Origin: Auriscalpium vulgare
Taxonomy: Eukaryota; Basidiomycota; Agaricomycetes; Russulales; Auriscalpiaceae
Length of the DNA stretch: 64,000 nt
Assembly: GCA_019915015.1 (NCBI GenBank)
Contig: JAHBBC010000026.1
Span: 124,001 to 188,000, forward strand
Reading direction: 5' to 3'
The position numbers and the translations under genes are program-made. Position 1 is the stretch's first letter. Every line of letters begins with the position of its first letter. The notes beneath the pieces are model-generated. The model was not told where the DNA came from, did not search any database, and saw only the letters and a program-made list of their open reading frames with translations. Positions 35,044-46,468 of the stretch are shown here, piece by piece.

Positions 35044-38000
35044 ATGCAAGAATCATCGCTTTCCTACGACAGACAGGCGTTGTACTATGCTGCGCGGATA
35101 TATACCGCCAACGAACGTATCCGTGCTTTGCCGCTCTCTCACCGCACCCCATACTACAACCTCTATGCGAACGAAGTGGTGCGTCTCACATCATGTCTTT
35201 CCATCTCCAACTCATCCATATGTTACAGCTTACCGCGCTGCGATATGTATCGAGCCTCACACGAGGTACCAACGTCCCAGAAATCATCATCAGAGCCCAA
35301 GCCGCTCTCCTGCAAGCGCCTGCAAACGGCGCACAGGCGTGGTCTTTCGACCCTTCCGACGTCGAAATCGGCTTCTATGAGGTCGAGTACGCCGGGTATC
35401 GTTTTGCAGACGACTGGTGGAATGAATGTGCGTCGCATCTTCCCGTCATTGTCTGCGCGGCATTCATGCTCTCACTTAGCGGACACTGCTGCGCGGAATC
35501 GCTCTGCTCAGTTGAATGTGACCAAGGACGCCATCGCGGATGCGTACAGGCGTCCGGATACTGTGCCGACAAGCGTCAATATACAGCATATGCCTTCGCC
35601 GATGTCGACCCCTATTTCTCTTGCACCCAGTCATTCTACTCCCTCGCCTGCTCTGCCAAATCACCATGCTTTTCGAAATGCAGTCAATCCACGCATCCCG
35701 TCGCCAAGTCAGCCTGCTCCAATATTGTCGGCCGAGCGCAAGCGTGTCCACAACGGCGACCACGACAACTCCGCCGAGGACAGCACTCACGCACCGAGCG
35801 CAACGAAACGGCCGCGGGGGCGGCCGCGGAAGAGCGAAGCACGGCCAGCGAGCAAGATCATCTTCGTCCATCGCCGCCTGGATCAATACGACGGCGAATC
35901 AGAGCTGCCCGCCGATGCGATCATCGTGCGCATCAACTCCAGCAGGTATCTCGTCGGCTTGTCGTCTTCTGCTCGCAATATCGTGCGTGTAATATAATGT
36001 TCGTTCTACTTTGTTTGTTGATCGTTTGACAGGCGCAGTGTGAGGCGTGCAACGCTGCTGGGGCAGCATGTTTCAAAGGGCCGAATGAGGCCTGCACACT
36101 GTGCTCGCTACGAAAGCGGCCGTGCAAGCAATCAGCCCTTGCTACCCATGCAGAGACTCTTCAAGACAACGCACGCGCGCAGAAAAGCAATAGAATATTG
36201 GATTACTTTGACAAGCTTCCGGATACTAGCGGTGAGGGTCACGCTCACGTTTCCACTCACCGTTCCTAAACGTAGTATTTGCATCCATAGCTGCCGCCAG
36301 CGGCATCAAGCCAGGGATCCTGATCGGGCAGGGTGCCCAAGAATTCGCACCGCGCCGCCTGACGTATACACACGAGCGCGGCGAGCTCCCGCGCGACACC
36401 GTCGTCGTCACTGTCAGGCAGGGCCAGCCTGCAGAAGTCATCGAGTACGCAGTGGGGCTGTATTCCCAGAATCAGAGCTCAGTACGCCCGTCCTCCGCGT
36501 CGTCGCCATTTTTCAGACTCACGTCGTTGCAGACCGCGTGTATGCAGTGCGCGGAGCGCAATGTGCCGTGCTTTCCGGGCCCGGGCGATGCGTGCACGTT
36601 GTGTGTGCTGCGCGATGAGCCGTGTGCGGTGAGCGGGGCGGCGGATCTGCGGCTGGTAGACGTGCTGATCGTGTGTCCAGATTTTTGTGCACGATGATAT
36701 GGAGGGCACTACGCGGCGGCCCTCGAATTCTGACCTCGAGCTGAGACGTCCTGCAGACGCCGAGTTGCCGATGTTCATTGACAAGGACGAGCAGTTCCCA
36801 GAGGAGTACGTCGTTGCGGAGCTGACGCTGGCAGACCGGAAACGCCGCACGCAGAAATATCTCGTGGGGAGGTATTCGTGGCCCCGCCGCAAAGTAAATA
36901 TCCTATCTATGCCATCCTCCAGATCATGCTGAACAGAGAATGCAGGTCGAATGCGACACGTGCCGCGAAGCTGGTGTGCCGTGCCTTCTGAACATTCACA
37001 AGAAGAACCCGAGCGCGAGCGGATGCTCTCTGTGCTCGCTGCGCAGGGCTCCCTGCCGTCCCCGCATGAACGAAGCTGAGGATGAGGACGACGGCGAGGA
37101 AGAAAGCGAGCAAGTGGCCACGACGACGCCCGTTGCCCTGCGATCCGCCTCTAGCAGGCAGGTACGCTTCTCTCGGCTTGCGTCTCATCCATACGACATA
37201 CTCATATCGCTGTAGAAGGCCTCAGAGGGCGGACGAGTCGGAGAAGTGTACATACTACCCCACCGTCTCAGTGACAAGGAGGACGAGGAGAAATACGCGG
37301 GGAACGTCATCGTCGCGTATATTGAGAAGGCTGGCGCGGCTTCTCGGTATGTCGTGGGCGTGTACGGCGCGCCGACGAACGAGGTGCGCACGCTGTTGAC
37401 TCCTCGCAGGATTCATGACGAGCCGTCTCCCGACAGGCTGAGTGCGAGATGTGCCATTATGCGGTCACGAGGGAAGGCACGCGCTGCCCGTGTCTGCGCA
37501 GTGGCGAGAAGCGCAGGGGGTGCGTGCTGTGCGGGTTGCGCCGCGCGCCGTGCGTCCCGTATGAGCCACGCGCTGCACTTGTGGAAGCCACTCAGCCGCC
37601 CCAGGACGAAGTGGTCAGCCTTTTCGGTGTCTGTTGGTTTGCACATGGACTCACCACTGCGTTGTTAGCACCAACCAGCGCCCGCTGCGCCGGCGCGTCG
37701 GCCGGACGAGGACCCTTTTTCTCATCCAGCAAGTGAAATTGACGTTGAAGAACCTCAAATGGCGGCCACGCACAATCCTCCTCAACTGGACGCTTCCGAG
37801 ACATCCACTCACGTCGATGATCAGGTGCAAATTGCGGCAATGCCTGATGACCTGTCTTCGGCGCAAAAGGACGAAGCGGATGTTGATCTGCGGGAGGCCG
37901 AAGAGCGAATGGCAGAGTTGGAGGCTAAGCGGCGCGAGATGCTGGAGAGGCAGCTTGCGGAGCAGCGCGAGATGGACAGGCATCTCGCGGGCGAGCGCGA

Positions 38001-38055
38001 GGTGTTCCTCCAGAAAATGAGCTTGGTGTTCGACAAGCGTGTGGGAATGCGATAG
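35044..38055 (+). CDS. Gene 1: AT-hook protein with four Zn2Cys6-like cassettes
   Basis: Eleven exons: 35044-35178, 35229-35427, 35480-35982, 36033-36231, 36291-36481, 36533-36628, 36681-36893, 36946-37161, 37216-37383, 37437-37613, 37669-38055. The total is divisible by three, giving 827 aa. The ATG matches the paralogue at 38770. Residues 1-111 form an N-terminal region shared with gene 2 (PYYNLYANEV at its first splice). An AT-hook (RPRGRPRK) is at 221-229. Four clusters follow at about 282-310, 412-440, 515-549 and 643-679; the first two are C-X2-C-X6-C-X7-C-X2-C-X6-C, the third has X13 in the middle, and the fourth is atypical with an extra CPC. Each is preceded by ~40 residues ending YLVG or similar and by an intron. 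The tail (about 760-825) is Glu/Arg-rich and coiled-coil-like. The Zn2Cys6 resemblance suggests nuclear DNA binding; not proven. Confidence 0.8.
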
Positions 38056-38769
38056 GTGTGCTTCGGCGTTTCGATGGTGTACGACTAGGGCGGTAGCTAG
38101 GGTTTGGCTGATATGTAACGCGTCTGCTTTTTTCCCTGCGACAGACTTGCGAGCGAGCGCGTGGTCATCGACATAGGTTAGGGTTACACGAAGCGCGTGG
38201 CCGCGACGCGATTCCCATCAATACAGTCAGTGGCCGCCTCTGAGTCTGCCCCCATCCCAGCCCCTCCGTCTTTTCTTAACCCTTGTAATCGTTGTCTTGC
38301 TCTTACAGAGTCCAACCAGAGACGAATGGACCGTACTGAAAGGCTGTACGCCCGCTTCACCGATCTAGGCTTTGGAGCCCGTCCCGTCTCTTGAGCGCAT
38401 GTATCCACAACCAAGCTAACCGACGTCCAAAGCTACGCGTTCTGTTCCTTCTTTATCGGAAGATCGCAATAACCCAGCCATACGGTGAGCACGCTGCGAG
38501 GCACGGCGAGGATGGAATCTGTACTTACGGTCATCATTTTTCCTCATCCTCTCCTGAAGTAATCAATGAGCTCTGCGTTTGAGCGGCGGTACAGCTGAGC
38601 TTCCTGCTGGGGCCTCTTGCTACGGTCGCAGTTGTAGAGCAACGTGAGCGCAGCTTGGCTGTCCTCTGCTCCCGATCGGTGGCGGATGCAGACCAAGTCC
38701 CGTGCTCGTATTTCATGCACCGCCGCGCTCGGCACGCTTCGACATCCACCACGCAGACGCACCGTCGAT
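38056..38769 (+). promoter_or_regulatory. Intergenic region between genes 1 and 2, with one exon-like piece
   Basis: About 715 bases. At 38309-38394, after a gtaatcgt...cttacag intron-like segment, a frame reads MDRTERLYARF and ends in a stop; it resembles coiled-coil tails and could be an alternative 3' exon of gene 1 or a remnant. The rest must contain the gene 2 promoter. Two isolated TTAGGG-like strings (near 38097 and 38178) are not tandem. The degraded copy is 13290-13984. Confidence 0.4.
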
Positions 38770-41700
38770 ATGCAAGGGAACGCTCAGAACAATCCTCTTT
38801 ACTATGCCAAGCGCCTACATTCTGCAATTACACGTCTCCAGGCCTTGCCGATCCCCGAGCGCGGACCGTACTACACGCTCTTTGCCAACGAAGTGGTAAG
38901 CTGCGCACGACTAGCATCGCAAGCATAAAACGCTCACAGATCGTATCTGGCAGCTTACCGCACTCGTATGCCTGTCAACATTGGGCACTGACCCCAAAGC
39001 AGCGCCGCCGATAATCGTCTCTGCGAAAATGGCACTACTTGAGGCTCGTGCTAAAGGGGCACAGGGGTGGGCATTCAACCCTTCGGCCGTCAACCTCGGA
39101 GGCGGTGTTGCGTTCGAAGGGTCCGTGGAGCCAGATCTCTGGTGGAGACACGAAAGTGCGTTGCATTTTGTCTCTGTTTTGGCGCAATGCCCATGTTTCC
39201 TCCTCCCCTGCAGGCGGCGTCGCTTTGAGGCGTTCACAGGCATTACATGTATCTAAAGACGACCTAAGTAATGCATTCAAGCCCCCACAGATAAATCCTC
39301 GGCCATCGCAACCTGCGAGTACGAGCAGGACTCCCTCGACTATAGCCCCTATCTCCCAACCGCCTCATTCGCAGCATAATGTGAATCTACACGGTTCTAT
39401 TGCTCCGCAGGGTCAATCAGGTATGTCCACGGTACGTCAGGAATCGCTCGGTGCGCCGGCGACGATCCAGACTCCAATGGTCAATCGGCCGACGGCCAAG
39501 CGCGTCCGCTACGACGACGACGACGAGGGAGGCGACAGCACATATTCACCTCGCGCGACCAGTGGGCGAAAGGACAAGGTGCGGAAGAGCGGCATGAAGA
39601 CCAAAAATGCGAAAAGAGGCGACTTCATACATAGAGAAATAAAATACGTCAACGAACCTCTGCCTGTCGACTATGTTAAAGCAAAGGTTGGGGATAAAAC
39701 CTACCTCGTTGGCAAAGAGTCGTCGCCGCGCAAGCTCGTGCGTATGCTGTTTGTTCTGATTATTGTGCTGTGCTAATTTCTTCGCAGGTGCAATGCACGG
39801 CATGCCACAAGGCTGGAGTAACGTGCTTCGCAGGGCCGAATGAAACCTGCACCCTTTGCTCGACGCGCAGGCAGACATGCCGGCCGCACCTGCAAACAAC
39901 GCCCCTTGCACCTGCGGCTGCTGCACAAGACAATGCACGCGTGACGACGGACAATCACGGGGTTGATCACTTCGATACAGTGCCTACTCCTGCTTACCGC
40001 CACGGTGAGTTTCCAATCATCGTTCAGCGCGCGCTCCTGATCCTGGTCCTTTAACTCCTAGGTGGTGTCGGCGCTGAAGCCGTCCGCGCAGCGAACCCCA
40101 GCTATAGCGGTGGGCCCGCGCTCGCCCGCCCGACGCAAGCCAACGAGCGCCTCGAGATTGCGAGCAACATCAACATTGTCGAGACAGCTGGCAGTGCTCC
40201 ACGGCCTTCTGGCACCAGCGCGTTTCCAGAAGACTCTGAACTCCCGAAGATTGAAAGGGATGAGAGCATCGTGTTCTCAGAGGAGTACGTTGTCGTCCCG
40301 CTGATTTCGAAGTCAAAGTGGAGATGCGTCGCGGGCAAAATGAGGGACTTCAGTAGCGTGCCAGACCAGTCGGGGCTGGTATGTGCAGCCCGACCGGTCC
40401 TGGCGGGATCCCGCCCGTACCGCGCGGACTCAGCGCGCCCAGCGATGCTGGAGCAGCTGGAGCCCGTGCGCAGCGAGGGAGACCGCCAGGACCGGGCGGA
40501 TGCCGCCCGGTCTGTGCGCCGCTCGGGAGCCCCGCAACCATCGCCGCCCGCCGCCGTCGGTGCGCCTGGTCTGTGCGGGCCCGCCTCGTCCACGCGCGTG
40601 CCCCTTGCCGCCCTCACCGCGCGCCCCTCGCCGCCTGCACTGCGCACCCCTTGTCGCCCTCGCTGCGCGCCCCTTGTCGCCCTCGCTGCGCGCCCCTGCT
40701 CGTCGCCCGCACCGCGCACCCCTCGTCGCCCGCACCGCCCGCCCCCGCTCGTCGCCCGCACCGCGCGCCCCTGCTCGTCTGAGTCGCCCTCGCTGCGCGC
40801 CTCGCGCTGCGAACGTTGTCGCCCTTGCCGCACGCCCCTCGTCGCCGTCGTCGTGCGCCCCTGCTCCTCGCCTGCGTCGCGTCGCCTGCTGCATGCGCAG
40901 CGTCCTGGCTGCACGTCCATGTGCGCTGCCCTCGCTGCGTGTCGTCCTTGCTGCGTGTTGGCCTGGCTGCGCGTCGTTCTTGTCGCGCGCCCCTGCACGC
41001 CGTCCTCCCTGCGCAGCCAGGAGGCACCTGGTGTGGCGCCATACAAGGCTGCACAGGCACGTCTCAACATATAGTGGGGGGCTGGGTGGCCGGGCGTGCT
41101 GGCGTGCGGGCGTGCGGGCGCGGAAACAAGGCAGGAGTGCCTGCATTGGCAAGTGAAGCCCAATTCCCACGATGTGCTGTCAACAAAACCACGTGACCGA
41201 GGGGCCGCGTGGCAGGTTCAACGCGGCGCAAGGCCACTTTCTCCCCACTACCACCTGCCCCCAACCACCACACCGTCCCAACACCCCCGCACTCTCACCA
41301 TCATCTCGAAACCGACCGCCAGGTGCGTACGACGAGGCGGCAACGAGGGGCGGCGCGCTGCGAGGTCCAGGCGACGGCCCCGGCGTGCAGCGAGGGCGAG
41401 GATGTGCGCAATAAATCATGAGGTCGACAATTGCGCGCAGCGAGGGCCACGCATAGGCGTGCGGGCAACGAAGGGCGCGCGACGAGGACCGCGACAAGCG
41501 AACAGAGGCGACGAAGGCGCGCAGGGAAGGCGACGAGCAGGGGCGCGCGGTGCGGGCGACGAGGGGTGCGCGGTGCGGGCGACGAGCAGGGGCGCGCGGT
41601 GCAGGCGACAAGGGGCGCTCAGTGCAGGCGGCGAGGGGCGCGCGGTGAGGGCGGCAAGGGGCACGCGCGTGGACGAGGCGGGCCCGCACAGACCAGGCGC

Positions 41701-42669
41701 ACCGATGGCGGCGGGCGGCGATGGTTGCGGGGCTCCCGAGCGGCGCACAGACCGGGCGGCATCCGCCCGGTCCTGGCGGTCTCCCTCGCTGCGCACGGGC
41801 TCCAGCTGCTCCAGCATCGCTGGGCGCGCTGAGTCCGCGCGGTACGGGCGGGATCCGCGCCATGACCGGGCGGGCTGCACATACGAGCCCCGCCCGGTCC
41901 GGGACGCAACTGAAGTAGTACGCAAAATTTCGTGGCCGCACCGCGAGGTCTGCATCCTTCTTTTCAATGTTCATTTTATTGCGCTTACCGAATACGATAG
42001 GACCCGTGTCAGAGTTGCCGCGACGCTGGTGTGATCTGCCTCGAAAATATCAAAAAGAAGAGCTCAAAGACGAAAGGATGTTCCCATTGCTCGTGTCGCA
42101 AACAAGCCTGTCTCCCTTGCGACGACATGAACGGAAAAAATAACATGGAAGGGGTCGAGGAAGAGGAAGAGTCGGCGGTGACGACGCGCAGCTCGTATAA
42201 TTTGCGCCCTGTTCCGGTGGCCGACGCTCCACCGCCCCGGAACAATTTCGAAGTCGTAAGTCGTTCTGATGTTCTGCATCTGTGGAGCTCACATTTACTG
42301 TGGTTTTAGCCTCAGACCGTGCCCGCCTCGGCGGCAAACGAGCTCCCTGCATATCAGCATGCGGCAGGTTTCGCATATCCCGACGACGACGTAGTCATGG
42401 ACAACGTTGTGGAGCCCGCAGCGGCTGCAAACAGCCCCGTCGCCGAAAACACCCATCGCGCGCTGCTTCCGGAGGCGCTGTTTTCGTCGCAGGACCCGGG
42501 CATGTCTGCAGTTATGCGAGACGTGCAAGCAAGTGGCACAGTGGAGAAGCTGGCGGTGATCGAGGCGAAACGGCGCGAGGCAGCGCGCGAGATGGAGAGA
42601 CTGCGCGAGGAGGGGCGCAATCTGTGGATCCAGGCCTGCGCGGAGGGGTACGATAAACACATTCAGTAA
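38770..42669 (+). pseudogene. Gene 2: two-cassette paralogue of gene 1, split by an inserted element
   Basis: Exons 38770-38895, 38954-39155, 39214-39737, 39788-40004, 40062-40341 plus 41929-41947, 42001-42255, 42310-42669. Without the insert (40342-41921) and one 7-base target repeat, exon 5 has the right length and phase and the gene would encode about 660 aa. It shares the N-terminal region with gene 1 (PYYTLFANEV, then LTAL after intron 1). There are two cassettes: YLVGKE then C-X2-C-X6-C-X7-C-X2-C-X6-C (39794-39880), and CVAGKISWPHRE then C-X2-C-X6-C-X13-C-X2-C-X6-C (42007-42110). The Lys-rich stretch before cassette 1 replaces the AT-hook. The tail (about 625-660) is coiled-coil-like. 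As it stands, translation enters the element and is expected to stop near 41074, unless the element is spliced out. Confidence 0.8.
40342..41921. mobile_element. 1580-bp long-terminal-inverted-repeat element in gene 2
   Basis: Flanked by the direct repeat GCAAAAT (40335-40341 and 41922-41928). The ends are inverted repeats of roughly 300 bp: near-identical over about 40430-40640 versus the reverse complement of 41620-41840, less so in the outer 80 bases, which share ACTTCAGT. Inside them lie subterminal arrays of a short C-rich motif (cgcgcgcccctgctcgtcg and variants) on the left and its complement on the right. The strand is C-rich left of about 41060 and G-rich to the right. Very long open frames on both strands reflect this composition. 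No transposase found, so it is non-autonomous; a 7-bp duplication does not settle the superfamily. Confidence 0.85.
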
Positions 42670-42908
42670 GCGATGTAGTAGTAGTTCGACGAATGTTGCG
42701 GTAGGTTATATATATGTGCGTCTAGGTCTCACGACATCCTCACTTCCACGGACCCTCCAACAAGTCCTCGATCTCATGCAGTATATCTTCCCTAAATCAC
42801 GGCGATAGCTCAGCGACTAACGTAGGTGCGCATCGAATAATCATAGCAGGCACACCAGTGGTCGGAATATAGCACAAGGGAATCAGCGGAGCGGCAAACC
42901 ACGCTTCT
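42670..42908. other. Convergent 3' region between gene 2 and F-box gene
   Basis: 239 bases between the gene 2 stop (+) and the end of the F-box frame (-). In another minus frame, 42797-42955 encodes a stretch (LTLENEEAWF) that could be the true C-terminus of the F-box protein if a frameshift or an intron is present. Confidence 0.4.
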
Positions 42909-44165
42909 TCATTTTCGAGTGTTAGATGTACTCGATCGTAGACGGCCCGTGTATTGGTTGGCATGCTTCGCGCTTCCCCGCCGTTTTGTGTCCGCACGGC
43001 CGCTGGATTTCTTTCGAGAGCCTGGCAATTTTGTTGATGTCGCAGAGGGCGAGCAGAGTTCCCGGATTGATCTTCTGGGTGCGGTGACGCGCGCGGTGTG
43101 GGGCACGCTTTCCATGCGGCGGCGGCGGCGAGGCTTGACGAGGGAGTGAGGAGGACGAGGTGCATCGGGACTCCTGGTGGGCCAGGGCCATGCTTCAGCA
43201 GTCAGATGGACATCCGTAGCCGCCTCGGGTATATTTTCTGACTGCCACACATACATACGTGGGGGGTGTTGGTCGTCTTGCCAGGTAACACAGATATTTC
43301 CGTGCGCATGCGCGCCATCGTCCTCTGAGGGCAGCGAAGCTAGCAAGCGTACATTTTGGAGGAGCAGACACGCGGTGTCCTTGTCTTCGCCCGAATATTG
43401 GAGATCTATGCGAGCGTATGCGCTGGATGGGATGCGGAGATTGCGCAGCAAGGCGGACGCAGATGAAGTGTCGGAGACGAGGACAAGGTTTTCGAGGAAC
43501 GGCAGTGTTGCTACTTCGGTACATGGTGTGGGACCAACGGGTTCGATGAAAAAGTTGCGCAAGACAACGTCCATCAGGTGTTCTATGTTCCGCAGAGCAG
43601 CGACGATGTCCTGCACGAACGGATTCTGTGTGGGTGGCCACCAGGACCATGGACCTAATGAAGCGGCTTCCATTTTGTCTCGTGTTACAAGGGCGCTCTG
43701 GTCGATCTCGAGCGTCGTGAGATTCTTGAGAAAGGCGGGTGCCATCCTGCAGCTGAAGATATCCCCGGTGTGCACTTGAAGATGACGCAATAACGGGGCA
43801 GACTTGCATACAAGCGTAGTGTAGACTTTCCTGTGCATCGGGGTGTATGACGCCGGCATGAGTGAGAGCTGTTGCGTCTGGGGAAGGTGGCGTAGCAAGA
43901 ACCCTTGAAGGTGGTCTTGTTCATGGTCATCGAGAGGCCAGATTGGGATATACACAGAGAGTGGCTTGCCCTTTGCGCGCGCGAGTATCTCCGTGAGCCA
44001 TTTGTGCCCACATGGATCCATCACTTCTGTCCACAGACTAGAGAAACTCAGCGCGATTGCCCTCCAGCGCGCACATACGTGTGTCGCTGCAATCAAGTTC
44101 TGATTTGATGGGTCGGGGAGATAGCTGAATATATGCGCCAGGGTCTCCGCGGGAAGGCGGGACAT
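42909..44165 (-). CDS. F-box protein
   Basis: Starts at the ATG at 44165 (MSRLPAETLAHIFSYL), the beginning of an F-box of about 45 residues, followed by HVCARWRAIALSFSSLWTEV, the usual motif of agaricomycete F-box proteins. The remaining ~350 residues have leucine-rich-repeat-like spacing (LLRHLQVHTGDIF, LKNLTTLEI). Such proteins are substrate adaptors of SCF ubiquitin ligases. An open frame extends upstream to 44312 without an ATG, and another frame starts with an ATG at 44329, so a 5' exon is possible. The last ~75 residues are Arg/Ser-rich and unlike the paralogue at 46469, and better-looking sequence continues in other frames, so the 3' end is probably frameshifted or mis-spliced in this model. 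The substrate is unknown. Confidence 0.75.
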   Translation of the reverse strand: MSRLPAETLAHIFSYLPDPSNQNLIAATHVCARWRAIALSFSSLWTEVMDPCGHKWLTEILARAKGKPLSVYIPIWPLDDHEQDHLQGFLLRHLPQTQQLSLMPASYTPMHRKVYTTLVCKSAPLLRHLQVHTGDIFSCRMAPAFLKNLTTLEIDQSALVTRDKMEAASLGPWSWWPPTQNPFVQDIVAALRNIEHLMDVVLRNFFIEPVGPTPCTEVATLPFLENLVLVSDTSSASALLRNLRIPSSAYARIDLQYSGEDKDTACLLLQNVRLLASLPSEDDGAHAHGNICVTWQDDQHPPRMYVWQSENIPEAATDVHLTAEAWPWPTRSPDAPRPPHSLVKPRRRRRMESVPHTARVTAPRRSIRELCSPSATSTKLPGSRKKSSGRADTKRRGSAKHANQYTGRLRSSTSNTRK

Positions 44166-44329
44166 AGGTGGAGGGCGATTGTGCAGAGCACTGACTGAAG
44201 CCGACCGCTTGCGATCAGAGTTTCGGAAAGCAACTCGCTGTTGCCCACGCCGGTCGTGCCTATGGCACGCTTCGTCAGCTCGAGAGAGTACAGACAATCG
44301 ATGGGAACGCACTCATGGATGCCAAGCAT

Positions 44330-46468
44330 CGTAAGTTGGTGCAGATAGGCAGAAGAGTGAGAGGGAAAGGTTCAAAGGGCTGCGTGCGCAGGCGCCGGAC
44401 TCATAAGCGATCGAAAACAAGGGCATTGTGAGCGGCACACGAGGACAGCTGTGGCCGCGTCACCAAACAGGAATCTATTGTCCGAGTCTGGATGCATCGG
44501 AGATAAAATACAAAAAGCAGTGTCGGGTGGCGATCGCTCGCAGGGCCGTGATTGTGACCCGGCGTTTGCGTAGCTGTGTACGACGTGTGGCGAGCGATCA
44601 GTAAAAACGCATACGTGGCGCAGCGAGTCCATAGCGCTCGTGCGTAGAGTTGACCTCGAGAATATGCAACGTACAGTCGTGGGCACAATGACGAGACCTG
44701 ATGTAAGCACAGCGACGTTAGTACAATAAGCTGTCGTCAATAAGCCACGCCATTGGGAGAACATACGTCCGCACATATGCCCCTCGACAAATAATACCAA
44801 CACGTGCAACAGTAAATATACGGTCTGGATCCTCGCGGTGGTTGTATGGCGAGAGGAGGGAGCACGCACAAAAACAAGTTCCGAGCCGTCGCTCGCGGCT
44901 TGAACGTCGATAACGCCGAACGGCGTCACGCAAGCGGCTGGCAAGCCCATGCAAACCAATCTCGTACTCGCTACGTGCGAGATGCACAAGATACACAGGC
45001 TGTGTTGATCATTCGTGGCCGACGAGGGAAGGACATGATTCGAGCTGCTCGGACTCGCGAGGCCGAACGACTCAACGTGAAAAGTCACAGTCACGCGCGT
45101 ATATGTGACTCCATCAACGCCGAGTCGGCAGCCGCAGCGGCACCCTGACAGTGCAACCATCTACACGCCTTAGCTTTCGCTGCCCAACAACATCCAGGAG
45201 GAATGGCTGACCTCTCCAAGGGCTCCAGCACCTCACCAGCAAGCCCATTGGACGACATCGCGGGCATGACGACTGTCGCGGGCACCAAACCGCGGTGTCT
45301 GCCTTTCACTCGGACCGAGTTTGAGGTCACCATGGGACGCGGCGGGACGGCGGGATGGACTGAAAGTGGGAGCGGGAATGAGCTGCGAGGGGCCGTGCGC
45401 CCCTGCACAGGACGGTTGACGCAGAAGGGGAGGTGAAGGGTCGCATTTTGGGTGATACGAAATTCGAATGTGCGTCGCTTGTCTTGTTCACCTCGCCCGC
45501 GCACTCATGTGGTTTGTCTTCAGCGGGCAATTTTGTTTCGAGCTGATTGATCTCGATCATCATCGCTGGCAGCGGCTGTCGACAGTCCGTCAACCTCCAA
45601 GCATGCCTTGCCCGACGCCCATGCGTACAGCAAACTTCTGTCATCGTCTTTCAGATATATCCGGGAGCCCGCCCAACTGTTCTCCCGCTCTGCACGAAGG
45701 AGACTCGTCAATTTGATTCATGCGTGGCCCCGCATCCGCACATCCCGCTGGCGAGCCAAAACTCCTCCGCCGTGTCGACCAAGCGCGAGCGCGTCCGCTG
45801 TGGCGCAACAACGATCAAGTCCAAGACTATTCATCCTCACGCCAACTGGTATGTAACTACGCCAGTCTATGGCGCTCTTCGTGCTGATCGTGCCTTGGGT
45901 TCACAGCGTCGATCGCCGTCTACACACGGACTGGCTACGGCGATGGACACGCTCGCCAGCATCGGCGTTTATCTGTCTGACAGCCCTCGCTGCTCGAGCA
46001 TCCGACCGTAGAGATTGCGTACATGGTGAGCGTGCCCTCTTACTGCTCCGCACCCTGCGCAATCGACCATAACAACTGAGTGCGCTGCTGGTAGAGATAC
46101 TCATGCTCCTCATGGTGGAGTCCGTCGAGGAGACGACGCTGCGACCTTCTGAAGTCGGCAGAACGCCAAGACGTCCAGCGGTCTTGCAGTTCGCTGTTTG
46201 TAGACAAGTATGTGATATTCTGGGCTAGTTTGTCGCTGCGGAGCGAACGTGACGGGCTCCTCGGAGCTCGTCTGGGGCGAAGTTCGTCTCACCGGAGGAA
46301 GGTGCGCATTCCCATCGCCCCGCCGCACGTCTCTTCCCTGACCAATTTGTAGTATTCACATATGCTCATGTCAATCTATCAATATGCCGCCGAGTCAATG
46401 TCATATTCTGGGTACACGCTGAAGCTATAAATGGGTGGGACATGGGATCTGGTGCTACAGTGCGCGTG
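44330..46468. other. Gene-poor interval with unconfirmed reading frames
   Basis: Minus strand 45160-44372 is open for 262 codons from an ATG but has no recognisable motif. Plus strand 45203-45436 starts MADLSKGSSTSPASPLDD, and after a possible intron (45435-45582) 45583-45858 is open with a gtatgt donor and an exon-like stretch to about 46011. Frames do not give a convincing protein, so I list no CDS here. Confidence 0.35.

Larger units (their letters stand above)
35393..41921. repeat. Second version of the gene 1-gene 2 block
   Basis: This is the better preserved partner of 10642-17118. Its first 1.7 kb (from 34985) is about 99 percent identical to the head of the 12.5-kb unit but has more substitutions than the two unit copies have between themselves. 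Beyond about 36740 it has no counterpart in the unit. The sequence after 41921 (3' end of gene 2) is single-copy in this window. Confidence 0.9.

Noticed and set aside
40102..41163. Long minus- and plus-strand open frames (up to 353 codons) across the inverted-repeat element, also at 15303-16395
   Set aside because: They arise from extreme C-rich then G-rich composition, are open in several frames at once, encode Ala/Arg/Pro repeats, and mirror each other through the inverted repeats.
44372..45160. 262-codon minus-strand frame as a gene
   Set aside because: It has an ATG but no recognisable motif, no splice support, and a Cys/His/Ser-rich composition typical of antisense frames in this genome.
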